DNA of 35,781 nt from an uncultured Oscillospiraceae bacterium (GCA_910577565.1 CAJTNJ010000012.1:1-35781), one strand, 5' to 3'; numbered from the stretch's first letter, positions 24,699 through 34,253 are shown. The notes: generated by a model from the sequence alone, not told the origin. Numbers and translations: made by a program.

Positions 24699-25931
24699 AT
24701 GGGTAAAAAATCCATTCAAATTCTCAACAATATATATATGATAACATTAATTATAGTTACATTGCTAATTACAATATCCGTGCATGCTGTAATGTTTTTT
24801 AATACCGACCAAAATACAGATCAGATTCTTGACAATATAATAAAAAATGACGCAGAAATATCCAATGTTTCAATAGATTCTCTTCCTATAATAAATGACA
24901 TCTCAAACTCATTACACCTTAAGAATACGACATATCCGGTAAGATACTTCTATGCTGTATATAACAAACAAGGAAATTTGATTGATATAAATATAAATCA
25001 TATCCAAAATCTTACATATTCAAAAGCAAAAAGTATGCTTCCAAAAAACATCAACAATTTAAAAAGCTCTAATTATTTTGGAGTATATAAATATAAAGCC
25101 TATGAAAACAACGACCAAACGGTTTTAGTATATTTGGATTGCAGCATAAATTTGTATTCTATTGCCATTTCATTTTTTGTTTCAAGTTTAATAACCATAT
25201 TCATTGCAATATCAATCATTATACTTTTAATTATTAATAAAAGATCTAATATATGTTCAAATATAATAATCAATAAAGATCCTTCTGTTTTTGATGAAAA
25301 CGACTCTTATCCCATTAATATATATTCTAAAAGCAAAGAATTATCAAAATCAAAAATAAAACAACACAATAAAAGCGAACTTGTCATATCACAAAAAGAA
25401 AGAATGAATTTGCTTATAAAAAAATTGCTTATGCTATCAAATCTTAAACGAAAAAATTGGCTGCAACCATTTAACCAATTTAATTTAAGCGACACATTGC
25501 TTGAAACTATTCTATCATTCCAAACACTGGAAGAAGTAAAACAAAAACACATAGAACTAAACATAGAAAGGGGTGTCATTTATAACGGCAATCAAATATA
25601 TATAAAAGAGCTTATTACAGTTCTTATGGATAACGCAATTAAATATTCCGAACCTTTTGGCACAATAATTATTTCACTTAGCATATTAAATGACAATATC
25701 AATCTTTCCATTAAAAATACCTGTGATAAATTACCAAGCGGTGACCTTTCAAAACTTTTTCAACCATTTTACAGAGCATCGTGCAACAACTCAAAAAACG
25801 GTTGCAATTTTGGAATCGGCCTTGCTATAGCCAAATCTATTGTAGAAGCGCATAGCGGAAACATATATGTTTACTGTGAAGATAATATGATATACTTTAT
25901 AGTTTCATTAAAATCAAATGGTAGCGATTAA
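24699..25931 (+). CDS. Sensor histidine kinase-like protein lacking a recognisable H-box
   Basis: A 410-residue membrane protein: helix 1 (about 13-34), an extracytoplasmic sensor region (35-153), helix 2 (about 154-179), a short linker, then the second dimerisation helix (QKERMNLLIKKLLMLSNLK, 232-250) and an HATPase domain with N-box MDNAIKYS (310-317), F-box LFQPFYR and G2 box GIGLAIAKSIVEAHSG (362-377). The expected SHELKTP-type phospho-acceptor segment before the second helix is missing; the only His there is H223 in QHNKSE. No response regulator gene is adjacent. The protein may be a phosphatase, an inactive partner or a decaying kinase. ATG follows TTGGAGG. Confidence 0.82.
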   Translation: MGKKSIQILNNIYMITLIIVTLLITISVHAVMFFNTDQNTDQILDNIIKNDAEISNVSIDSLPIINDISNSLHLKNTTYPVRYFYAVYNKQGNLIDININHIQNLTYSKAKSMLPKNINNLKSSNYFGVYKYKAYENNDQTVLVYLDCSINLYSIAISFFVSSLITIFIAISIIILLIINKRSNICSNIIINKDPSVFDENDSYPINIYSKSKELSKSKIKQHNKSELVISQKERMNLLIKKLLMLSNLKRKNWLQPFNQFNLSDTLLETILSFQTLEEVKQKHIELNIERGVIYNGNQIYIKELITVLMDNAIKYSEPFGTIIISLSILNDNINLSIKNTCDKLPSGDLSKLFQPFYRASCNNSKNGCNFGIGLAIAKSIVEAHSGNIYVYCEDNMIYFIVSLKSNGSD

Positions 25932-25954
25932 TTCGCTACCATTTAAAATTATTC
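25916..25954 (+). terminator. Hairpin overlapping the kinase stop codon
   Basis: AAATGGTAGCG (25916-25926) and CGCTACCATTT (25934-25944) are perfect 11-bp arms. The left arm includes the last codons of the kinase gene. The tail (AAAATTATT) is not a clean T-run, so this is a probable rather than certain terminator. Confidence 0.65.
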
Positions 25955-26078
25955 ATCCAATATCCTTTTAGAATTGCATAGATATTTGCAACAAATAAGA
26001 ATTTATAGCCTTAATATGAGGGGACCAATTTATATTTGCATTGATCTAAAAGTTAAAGATAAAGGAAAGGATAGTAAA

Positions 26079-26348
26079 ATGAACTTAAAAGTTAGAATTA
26101 AAAATCCTGTGTTTTGGTTAGAAATTGCATGTTCCATAATATTTCCCGCTCTTGCTAGCATTGGTATGAGATGGAGCGATGTTACATCTTGGAAAACATT
26201 GATTGAAGCTTTAAATAATGCTCTTTTAAATCCTGTAATTTTAGCCTCTGTTTTTTCGTCTGTTTTAGCTGCTCTTAACGATCCAACAACCAAAGGCTTT
26301 AAAGATAGTGCCTCAGCTTTAACATATCAAAATCCAAAGGAGAATTAA
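26079..26348 (+). CDS. Phage holin, phiLC3-type
   Basis: An 89-residue protein starting MNLKVRIKNPVFW, with two hydrophobic helices (about residues 11-30 and 48-65) and the C-terminal signature NDPTTKGFKDSASALTY, which marks the phiLC3/Phage_holin_1 family. Holins form membrane lesions that release the endolysin to the wall. The start at 26079 is chosen because AGGAAAGGAT lies just upstream and the family begins with this sequence; the frame is open back to 25974 without support. The endolysin gene starts one base after its stop. Confidence 0.9.
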   Translation: MNLKVRIKNPVFWLEIACSIIFPALASIGMRWSDVTSWKTLIEALNNALLNPVILASVFSSVLAALNDPTTKGFKDSASALTYQNPKEN

Positions 26349-26349
26349 A

Positions 26350-27393
26350 ATGACAACAGGAATTGATATATCTCATCACAACAAAAGTGTAGACTGGAAT
26401 ATAACAAAAAATCATATTGATTTTGCAATACTTCGTGCCGGTTACGGAAGATATGCAAGTCAAAAAGACACTAAATTTGAAACATTCTATTCCGGCGCCA
26501 AAAATGCCGGCATTCCTATAGGCGCTTATTGGTATAGCTATGCAACTAGTGTGGAAGAAGTAAAAAGTGAAGCCAACGCATGCCTTACCTGTATTTTAGA
26601 TAAAACTTTCGAATATCCCATTTATTTTGACATAGAAGACAGTTCTCAAGCAAATCTTGGCATAGAAACCATAACATCTATGTGTATAACATTTTGCGAA
26701 ATAATTGGACAAGCAAGTTTTTTAGCGGGTATTTATGCAAATACAGATTGGTTTTTAAACAGAATAGACAAACAAATGACGGACCAATTTACTAAATGGC
26801 TTGCCGATTATCGTGCAAATCCAAATACAACTCTTCCTAGAGATATTCACCAATATACAAGCAAAGGTTCGGTACCCGGAGTGGTTGGCAATGTAGATAT
26901 GAATAATTGCTATCGTGACTTTTTAAGTGAGACAGGTAACAAAAATATAACATCAAGCAGTGATGTAGTTGTGTTGTCAACGGTAAACAATCTTGCAATT
27001 AGAAATGCGCCAAGCATATATGGAGAAAAAATAGGCGTTTTACATAATGGTGATGCTGTTGATGTTATAAACGATTTAAATGGCGGCTCTTGGATACAAA
27101 TAAAATCTTCCAACACAATTGGATATATAGCAAGACAATATACAACAGGCGCAAACGGGACAAACATTCTAAATGATTTGCACATAGTTGGAAAAGTAAC
27201 TGCAAACAGCGTATATCTGCGCAGTGCACCATCAAAATCAAGCGCTAAAATAGCAATTTTAAATAATCAGGATTTATTTGATGTTGTAGATGATTTAAAT
27301 GGCGGCCCATGGATATATATTAGATATAATGAAATGAATGGATATATTGCTCGCCAATATACTAACGGCGCAAATGGCAATAATATAGAATGA
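26350..27393 (+). CDS. GH25 lysozyme endolysin with two SH3 domains
   Basis: A 347-residue muramidase. The GH25 domain (about 1-190) has the catalytic-site motifs GIDISHH (D6) and FDIED (D94, E96) and a YRANP/HQYTSKG end. Two bacterial SH3 repeats follow (about 207-267 and 279-340), each with the pattern RxAPS, NDLNGG or DDLNGG, then GYIARQYT; they should bind the cell wall. There is no signal peptide, fitting a holin-dependent endolysin. The start follows AAAGGAG and overlaps the holin's end region, making a two-gene lysis cassette. Confidence 0.93.
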   Translation: MTTGIDISHHNKSVDWNITKNHIDFAILRAGYGRYASQKDTKFETFYSGAKNAGIPIGAYWYSYATSVEEVKSEANACLTCILDKTFEYPIYFDIEDSSQANLGIETITSMCITFCEIIGQASFLAGIYANTDWFLNRIDKQMTDQFTKWLADYRANPNTTLPRDIHQYTSKGSVPGVVGNVDMNNCYRDFLSETGNKNITSSSDVVVLSTVNNLAIRNAPSIYGEKIGVLHNGDAVDVINDLNGGSWIQIKSSNTIGYIARQYTTGANGTNILNDLHIVGKVTANSVYLRSAPSKSSAKIAILNNQDLFDVVDDLNGGPWIYIRYNEMNGYIARQYTNGANGNNIE

Positions 27394-27714
27394 TAAAACT
27401 ATATTTAAAACAAAAATTCATTAATTAAATTTTACTAATTAAATATGATATAATAACTATAATGGCCTTGTTTGATTTTTTAAGGTCATTATAATTATAA
27501 TTTTTATGGCACTTTCAAAGAATTACTACACAAATAAGACAAATAATTCAGCGATAATGTTATAGAAAATACTATTCAATATTATTTGTAAGCAAAATCA
27601 ATAAAAATCTTAATTTTTATCGTAAAATTAAATAAGTAAATTGAAACTCTTATTTCACTATTTAAATAATTTTAAATTTTACATATTTATAATAAATTTT
27701 GGTGATATCCTAAA
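27394..27714. other. Intergenic region after the lysis cassette
   Basis: AT-rich; holds the terminator at 27459 and no reading frame I can support. Confidence 0.5.
27459..27506 (+). terminator. Probable terminator of the lysis cassette
   Basis: ATAATGGCCTT (27459-27469) pairs with AAGGTCATTAT (27482-27492) with one G-T wobble, followed by a T-rich stretch. Confidence 0.6.
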
Positions 27715-28345
27715 AGAGTTTATAGAAAATAAAAAAACAGTATGAAATAACTTAGATAAGACAGGAGTATCAAAATAAAAAATAATATAATAGAATTTAT
27801 GAAAAAGATAAAATACCCGGAAATACGAGAACGAAAAAGCATAGAAATCAGAAAAGCCGAAATGAAAACATCAATATCAGTGTAAAAAGTGTAGAAGAAA
27901 GTTCGTAAGAGAATTAAATTATAATGAGAATTTTAAAAGGAAGACAATACAAATATTTTATGAAAGTAACAATGAAATAACAGTAGGAAGGATAATAAAA
28001 ATAAATAAATAAATCACAGTATATAATTGGATAAAAGCATTAAATAAGGAATTAGAAGAACAGAAGCCTGAGACAAAAGAAAAAGGTCCTAAATAAGTAA
28101 TAAAAATGTATGCTATAGGGGTTTGAAATACAGTAGAAAGAATCAATTCTGATATTCGTAAATATATATCTGCTTTACAGAGACGTTCTAAATTCTTTTT
28201 TCGCTCATTATATACTTTTTAAATTGTCATGAATATTTTTGGTTATGCTTATAACAAATTTTGAGAGTTTAAGCTTCGTTTTCCTCTTCTTAAAAATTAT
28301 ACTTCTCTTATTGACTTCCTTCCTTATATTTTATTTGGGACACTT
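27705..28345 (+). mobile_element. Degenerate IS1-like element, copy 3, internally deleted
   Basis: The left end (TCCTAAAAGAGTTTATAGAA) repeats the end sequence of copy 2 and the right end is TTTGGGACACTTCC. It is only about 640 bp because most of the DDE region is gone. Boundaries are approximate. Confidence 0.65.
27780..28310 (+). pseudogene. IS1-family transposase of a second subtype, broken
   Basis: Pieces recognisable in shifting frames: CKKCRRKFVRELNYNENF (zinc finger and following helix), ITVGRIIKINK, YNWIKALNKELEEQ, then after a jump VERINSDIRKYISALQRRSK and MNIFGYAYNKF. The middle, with the first two catalytic Asp blocks, is deleted, and stops are frequent. The sequence differs clearly from copies 1, 2 and 4, so it is another IS1 subtype. 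Confidence 0.7.
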
Positions 28346-28430
28346 CCACCAATAACTTATTATTTAAACAGAACAATAAAGCTATGAAACGATCATAAAT
28401 AATTTTATGTGATTATTTTTCCAATATTTG

Positions 28431-30284
28431 TTACTTAAGCTTTTTAATATACATTGTTCTAAAAGCATTTAATATTGAAATTATCGAAACTCCAACATCA
28501 GCAAATATAGCTATCCACATATTTGTCAATCCAAGAGCGCCTAATAAAAGAATTAATGATTTTGATCCAAGTGAAAAAGTTATATTTTGCTTAACTATAT
28601 TTATAGTTTTCTTTGAAATTTTAATAGCCATGGGAAGTTTTAGCAGTTCATCATCCATAAGTACAATATCAGCAGCCTCTATAGCAGCATCTGACCCTAT
28701 ACCACCCATAGCAATACCCACATCGGCACAAGAAAGTACCGGAACATCATTAACTCCATCTCCAACAAAAGCAAGTTTTAAATTACTCATTTTTTCTTTA
28801 AGCAGTTCTTCGACTTTATTTACTTTATCTATTGGTAAAAGATTTGTGTAAAAAAAATCTAAACCAAGATCATCAGCGACACTTTCTCCAATTATTTTAC
28901 TGTCTCCAGTTAACATGACAACCTTTTTTATGCCTTCTGCCCTTAAAAGCTCAATTGATTTTCTCGCATCCGGTTTTATTTCGTCTGATATAACTATATG
29001 TCCTGCATATTCACCGTCAAAAGCTACATGAACTATTGTTCCAACCATATTACAATCTTCATAATCAATGCCAATATCGCGCATTAGATCCGCATTCCCA
29101 ACATAAAACTGCTTGCCGTCAATTAAACCTTTAACTCCTCGTCCTAAAATTTCTTTCACTTCAGTAACTCTTGACTCATCAACATTTTTATCATATGCTT
29201 TTTTTATTGATTTAGAAATTGGATGATTTATATGACTTTCTGTTAAAGCAGCGATTTCAAGCAATTCAGATTTTGTTAAAACATCAGTATGTATAGCGGT
29301 AACGTTAAATGTGCCTCTTGTTAAGGTACCTGTTTTATCAAAAACCATAATACCAATCTTTGCAAGACTTTCTAAATAATTTCCACCCTTTATCAATATT
29401 CCATTTCTGGATGCTCCACCAATACCTCCAAAAAAACTCAAAGGCACAGATATTACTAAAGCGCATGGACAAGAAATCACTAAGAAAATAAGAGCTCGTT
29501 CAACCCAATCATTCCAATTTTCACCAAACAAAAATGGGGGGATTGTTGCGATTAAAAATGCCAATATCACTACAAAAGGTGTATAATATCTTGCAAATTT
29601 TGTAATGAAATTTTCATAATTTGTTTTTTTGTTGCTTGAATTCTCAATTAAATTAAGTATTTTATTAACAGTAGATTCACAAAATTGCTTTTCCACTCTT
29701 ACCTCCAAAACACCGCCCATATTAACGCATCCACTAATTACCCTATCTCCCGGAATAACATCTTGCGGTATTGACTCACCCGTTATAGAAGAAGTATTTA
29801 TTGATGAACTACCAACTTCAATTAGTCCATCAAGAGGTATCTTTTCGCCTGGTCTAATTACTATTAATTCACCAATTTTCACTTCACTTGGAGATACTTT
29901 TTTTATTTCGTGATTAATTTTTAAATTAGCATAATCAGAACGAATATCCATTAACGAAGATATTGATTTTCTAGAACAACCTACAGCGTAACTTTGAAAC
30001 AATTCACCAATTTGATACAACAACATAACTATTACCGCTTCAGAATATTCATCTAAAAATAACGCTCCTGCCGTTGCAACAGACATAAGTAATTTTTCGT
30101 CAAATACTTTTCCTTTTAAAATATTTCCTAACGATTTGTAAATTATATCCCATCCAATAATAATATATGGAACCAAAAAAGCAATTAATCTAAGACATTT
30201 ATCAAGTGAAAGCAAATTAGCTGTCACAAACAAAATAAAAGATATGATAATTCTAAAAAGTACTATTCTTTGTTTTTTATCCAT
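28431..30284 (-). CDS. Zn/Cd/Pb-type P1B heavy-metal-transporting ATPase
   Basis: A 617-residue P1B ATPase. Motifs in order: TGE (168-170) in the actuator domain, CPC (272-274) in the transport helix, DKTGT (D316, phosphorylated Asp), HP (354-355) in the nucleotide domain, TGDS and GDGVND, then a last helix pair with KSL and ADVGV, the pattern of Zn/Cd/Pb exporters (CadA/ZntA). It has no N-terminal HMA metal-binding domain, making it shorter than CadA. The start follows GGAGAG. It is a lone gene without an ArsR/CadC regulator beside it, and is flanked on both sides by IS1-family relics. Confidence 0.92.
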   Translation of the reverse strand: MDKKQRIVLFRIIISFILFVTANLLSLDKCLRLIAFLVPYIIIGWDIIYKSLGNILKGKVFDEKLLMSVATAGALFLDEYSEAVIVMLLYQIGELFQSYAVGCSRKSISSLMDIRSDYANLKINHEIKKVSPSEVKIGELIVIRPGEKIPLDGLIEVGSSSINTSSITGESIPQDVIPGDRVISGCVNMGGVLEVRVEKQFCESTVNKILNLIENSSNKKTNYENFITKFARYYTPFVVILAFLIATIPPFLFGENWNDWVERALIFLVISCPCALVISVPLSFFGGIGGASRNGILIKGGNYLESLAKIGIMVFDKTGTLTRGTFNVTAIHTDVLTKSELLEIAALTESHINHPISKSIKKAYDKNVDESRVTEVKEILGRGVKGLIDGKQFYVGNADLMRDIGIDYEDCNMVGTIVHVAFDGEYAGHIVISDEIKPDARKSIELLRAEGIKKVVMLTGDSKIIGESVADDLGLDFFYTNLLPIDKVNKVEELLKEKMSNLKLAFVGDGVNDVPVLSCADVGIAMGGIGSDAAIEAADIVLMDDELLKLPMAIKISKKTINIVKQNITFSLGSKSLILLLGALGLTNMWIAIFADVGVSIISILNAFRTMYIKKLK

Positions 30285-30478
30285 ATAAATATGCTCTCCA
30301 TTCTATATTTTAAAAACAAACTTAATAATTGACTTTTACTTATCCATATGTAGATTACAAAGAATTTTAAAAACAGTTCTATAGTAGCTTAATATTCACT
30401 TATGATTGACATTATACCATGTTACAAAATCATCTTCAATAATACAATATCAATTTTTAGTTTTAAATATAGATATAT

Positions 30479-31283
30479 GGGAGTGACCCAAATTAAAGAT
30501 AAGAAAGAAAGTCAATAAAAAATCAGACTTAAGCAAGTTATGCGAGAACTTAGTTAAGGCAAATTTATTAAAAGCATAAACAAATATTTAAAAAATAGAT
30601 TTAACAGCATATATAAAACAAAAAAAATTTGGATTTTCTATGCAGATGTGCTATATACTGAATTTACTCCTTTTACGGTGTGGGGCTGATTTTTGCTTTT
30701 TATTGACCTGTTAATTACATAATAGCATACTATTAAATATACACAATATAAGTCAAAATAATAATGCTCTACTTTAGGTGAGTTGACTAAAATCCTTTGC
30801 ATTTTTTTAATAATTTTATCAAGCGCAATATCAAACTTACAATTTGCCTTGGTTTTCTTGTTATAAACGTTATCACATATATTCTGTTTTTTCTCTCTAC
30901 ATAACTGTATAGCTCGTCCATCTCTATTACTTTTTCTCTCTCATTTGCGGCAATTTTTTCTTCTATTTCATTCGCATATTTCTTTATCCAATATAGGCAT
31001 ATGTTCTTTCCTATCCCTAATATCCTCCCTACTACTCTTTCAATATTTCCTTCCATATACAATTTTATCGCCTATCTCTTTATATCTTTGCTATATCTCC
31101 TTCATTTTTGTTTTAGCTTATATACTTTTCCACAGTATTTACATTTCTACCTTTGGCTTCCTGCCTTTGTTTTTTCTAGATTTTAATTGTTGATTTTCTT
31201 TTTTACATCTTTCACATTTCATTTCTTTATTTTATCAATTTTATTTCTTTTTTACATTTTATATACTCCTTTTGGGCACTCCC
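30479..31283 (-). mobile_element. Degenerate IS1-family element, copy 4
   Basis: About 805 bp. Ends are near-perfect inverted repeats: GGGAGTGACCCAAA at left, and GGGAGTGCCCAAAA as the complement of the right end. Same subtype as copies 1 and 2, minus orientation. No target duplication is evident. Confidence 0.85.
30560..31230 (-). pseudogene. IS1-family transposase, broken
   Basis: The best-kept part (30787-31062) reads GNIERVVGRILGIGKNICLYWIK in pieces, then VIEMDELYSYVERKNRIYVIT, the intact helix-turn-helix and first catalytic Asp block that is mutated in copy 1. After that the frame is lost through deletions and stops; the YYFDLYCVYLI-like remnant, the CFI tail and NKFALTKF end are only traces. 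The zinc-finger region upstream (CERCKKE) also contains stops. Confidence 0.8.
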
Positions 31284-31368
31284 TAATAACCACCAGATGA
31301 CTTCTTTCCCGATCTGCCCTAATCCTAAAATTAAAATATTTTTAAAATCTATAAAAACCACCTACTTA

Positions 31369-32700
31369 CTACTTAATTAATATATTTAAAAAGTAAACAA
31401 TTAAAATTAACCCTATAAAGACATATCTGGTCATAGGTTCAAACCATTTACCAAGTTTTTTATTTTTCCCAATTTGGACTTGTTCTCTTGCAAAATTTTT
31501 CCCACAGACCCAAAAGAACATAACACCTGCGAGAAATGCACCTAGCGGCACGACATATACAGATAAAACATCCATCCAGAATTCAACTACTTGAGCATTT
31601 TCAATAAAAATTCCACAGATTGAAGTTATTAGTGCGATTATTAAAACCGATTTGTTTCGAGATAAACTAAATTGAGTTTGCAATAGCTCAACTGGTGCTT
31701 CAAATAAATTAATTAATGAAGTAATTGCAGCGAACAAAACTGCAATAAAAAATACTATTGAAATTAATTGCCCCATCGGCAGTGACTTAAAAATAGTTGG
31801 CATAGTAATAAACATAAGCGGCGGGCCTGACTGTAATTCATTGGATAGGCCAAAGGAAAAAACAGCTGGAATTATAACCAATGCTGCTAGGATTGATGAG
31901 ACAAAACTAAATATAGTCACATTTCCGGCACATGAAACAATATCCTCGTTATGACTTAAATAACTGCCATAAATTATAGTTCCAGATCCAGCAAGAGACA
32001 AAGAAAAAAAGGCTTGTCCTAACGCACAGATCCAAGTTTTGGGTGCTGCTAATAAAGTCCAATCAGGTTTAAATAAATATGTATATCCGGCAGTCGAACC
32101 TGGCACAAAAAACATAAATATTGCAAGAAGCAAAAACATAATAAAAAATGCCGGCATGACAATTTTATTCAACTTTTCGATCCCTTTAGATATGCCAAAT
32201 ATCATGGTTATGAACGTGATCGCTAAAGCTATAAAATGCCATGGAATACTTGAAAAATCACCTGTCATGTTTTGAAAATAATTAATAGAATTGCCCGACA
32301 AAGCTGACCCGGTAATACTGCCCACAATAAATTTTATAATCCAACCGACAACAACAGAATATCCAATACCAATTAGCAAACAACCAAGCAGTGGTATCAC
32401 GCCAAGTAACGAACCATGTTTTATGCCACGCAACTTTAAAGCTTTACTAAAGGCACCCAAAGGGCCAGTTCTCATAGCTCTTCCAAACGCCATCTCACCT
32501 ACAACACCAGTACAACCAAACAAAATCATAAAAATAGTATATGGGATTAGGAAAGCTGCTCCACCATACTGACCTAGCCTATATGGAAAAAGCCAGATAT
32601 TTCCCATTCCGACTGCGGAACCTACACAAGTTAGGATAAATCCAAGTTTATTGCTGAATTTATCTCGTTCTACATTAGATGTACTCATTTTGTATTTCAT
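31369..32700 (-). CDS. Sodium-dependent transporter, NSS/SNF family
   Basis: A 443-residue polytopic membrane protein with about 11-12 helices, of the LeuT-fold neurotransmitter:sodium symporter family. The N-terminus NKLGFILTCVGSAVGMGNIW and LFPYRLGQYGG is the family's helix-1 sodium and substrate site; AFFSLSLAGSG marks helix 6. It probably imports an amino acid with sodium; the substrate cannot be read. Two starts are possible: ATG 32700 lies only 2-3 bases after GAGG, while ATG 32688 lies about 14 bases after it. An extended -10 promoter is upstream. A single-gene unit beside IS1 copy 4. Confidence 0.92.
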   Translation of the reverse strand: MKYKMSTSNVERDKFSNKLGFILTCVGSAVGMGNIWLFPYRLGQYGGAAFLIPYTIFMILFGCTGVVGEMAFGRAMRTGPLGAFSKALKLRGIKHGSLLGVIPLLGCLLIGIGYSVVVGWIIKFIVGSITGSALSGNSINYFQNMTGDFSSIPWHFIALAITFITMIFGISKGIEKLNKIVMPAFFIMFLLLAIFMFFVPGSTAGYTYLFKPDWTLLAAPKTWICALGQAFFSLSLAGSGTIIYGSYLSHNEDIVSCAGNVTIFSFVSSILAALVIIPAVFSFGLSNELQSGPPLMFITMPTIFKSLPMGQLISIVFFIAVLFAAITSLINLFEAPVELLQTQFSLSRNKSVLIIALITSICGIFIENAQVVEFWMDVLSVYVVPLGAFLAGVMFFWVCGKNFAREQVQIGKNKKLGKWFEPMTRYVFIGLILIVYFLNILIK

Positions 32701-32795
32701 TTCCTCACTTTATATAGACTTTTTACCAATAATTTGTCTTATCTTCTTTAATTGATGGATTTTATATTTTATCATGTATTAAAGAAACATTTATT

Positions 32796-32804
32796 ATTAT
32801 ACCA
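32796..32804 (-). promoter_or_regulatory. Extended -10 element before the NSS transporter
   Basis: On the minus strand TGGTATAAT, an extended -10, about 95 bp before the start. No good -35 is present. Confidence 0.45.
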
Positions 32805-33332
32805 CTTTTGTAAGAAAAAAGGATAAACTAGTTTAAAATTGCTGGAAAAAAGCTGAAATCATAGAAAATTATAATTTTTTTAATATATTCTAAAAATAAA
32901 TATATTTCTATTTAAGAAATTTGAATATATTGTATACTTAGTAATATTACACATCATTGTAATACTTACATAATTTGGGAACTCCATACATGAATTTTAT
33001 TTTTATTAAAAAGATTTATATTAATATATAACTTCTTTTAAATTACTATTTAGATATTTTTTAAAAGTACACAAAAATTAAAATAAGATAATACTTTAAA
33101 CTTTATTAGTTATAAATACCAAATATTTATATATTCTGATATTCATAAAATAAATTGTTTAATTTTAGCATTGATATAAATAATTTTTGTATATATAATG
33201 GCAATTTTATTAAATTTAGATTGTATTTTCTTGATTGTCATTAATTGTAATCATCGAAATTTTTTAACTATATTCAATATAAATTTAAACATGTTTATAT
33301 TATAGTGAATAATATAATTATGAGGTGATATA
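32805..33332. other. AT-rich intergenic region with a 12-bp palindrome
   Basis: Very AT-rich, with no frame or RNA gene I can support. The perfect palindrome TAAACATGTTTA at 33286-33297 lies about 36 bp before the small gene at 33333 and could be a regulator site. Confidence 0.4.
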
Positions 33333-33494
33333 ATGTTTTGTCCATCCGGCCTTATAGCATCTATAACAGCCACAGCAATAGCATTAGCTAAAAATAAAAC
33401 AACTGATGAAATTGAACTTTTAGGTGCGGTGTTTACACAACTTGGTAGCACTTTAGATACTATAGCACAACAAAGAAAAATAGAAGATAAATAA
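33333..33494 (+). CDS. DUF6774-like small protein
   Basis: A 53-residue protein: MFCPSGLIASITATAIALAK, then TTDEIELLGAVFTQLGSTLD and a charged C-terminus. The ELLGAVFTQLGxTL block matches small DUF6774 proteins common in gut Clostridia, whose role is unknown. GAGGTGATATA directly precedes the ATG. It is a hydrophobic helix followed by an amphipathic one; the frame on the opposite strand is its shadow. No partner gene adjoins it. Confidence 0.7.
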   Translation: MFCPSGLIASITATAIALAKNKTTDEIELLGAVFTQLGSTLDTIAQQRKIEDK

Positions 33495-33714
33495 AATAAG
33501 AAAAATAAAATACAGATTCCAAAGAAATATAAAACAACCTTACTATTATAATTATGGTAAAAAGTTAGAGCAGAATAAAATTTTTAGGTTTTTAGAAAAT
33601 ATCTGTTACAACATAACAAATTGTATAATTATATTATGCCAAATTATATTAGCTTATCTTGATATTTATACATTTTGAAATCTCTCTTTTTAACACGTCA
33701 TAATTTAATAAAAT

Positions 33715-34182
33715 TTAATTATACATTGCTATGCCGTAATTTAAATAGCAAGCAAATATTATCCACAACAAATATGGAACCAATAACCAAGAAGCAAATG
33801 AATTAATGTTTTTAAATAATACTATTGTTATAACAACTAAAACTATAAGAAGTAAAATCCAAAAAAAACTTAACAAAAACAACTCAAAATTAAAGAAAAT
33901 AATAGGCCATAAGAAGTTTATTATTAATTGTAATCCATAAGCAATAATAGCTGGTCTTTTATTTTTATAGTTTGAAGTCCATACTAAATATGAACTTATT
34001 CCCATTAAAAAATATAATATTATCCAAACAATCGGAAAAACCCATCCTGGAGGAGATAATGGTGGTTTATTAATTTTTTCATAAATTGAATAATTATTCA
34101 TTGTTAAAAGACCAGATAAAACCCAAACACCCAAGCTTATCGATAAACTTATTATTAATGGTTTCCATTTAATTTTCATCAT
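33715..34182 (-). CDS. TspO/MBR family protein
   Basis: A 155-residue membrane protein with five helices and the TspO signature: KPPLSPPGWVFPIVW, then LYFLMGISSYLVW, and LQLIINFLWPIIFF. TspO proteins bind tetrapyrroles and other hydrophobic ligands; the bacterial role varies. The ATGATG start follows AAAAGGAG; either ATG is possible. It lies 71 bases downstream of the phosphofructokinase gene on the same strand and could be cotranscribed with it. Confidence 0.92.
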   Translation of the reverse strand: MMKIKWKPLIISLSISLGVWVLSGLLTMNNYSIYEKINKPPLSPPGWVFPIVWIILYFLMGISSYLVWTSNYKNKRPAIIAYGLQLIINFLWPIIFFNFELFLLSFFWILLLIVLVVITIVLFKNINSFASWLLVPYLLWIIFACYLNYGIAMYN

Positions 34183-34253
34183 TATTTCTCCTTTTAAAAT
34201 TATTAACTAACCCTCAATAATATTAATATGAAAATATATGATAAAAATTCTGC

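Noticed and set aside
33251..33451. A minus strand reading frame of 66 codons
   Set aside because: It is antisense to the DUF6774-like gene, which has the proper Shine-Dalgarno and family match.
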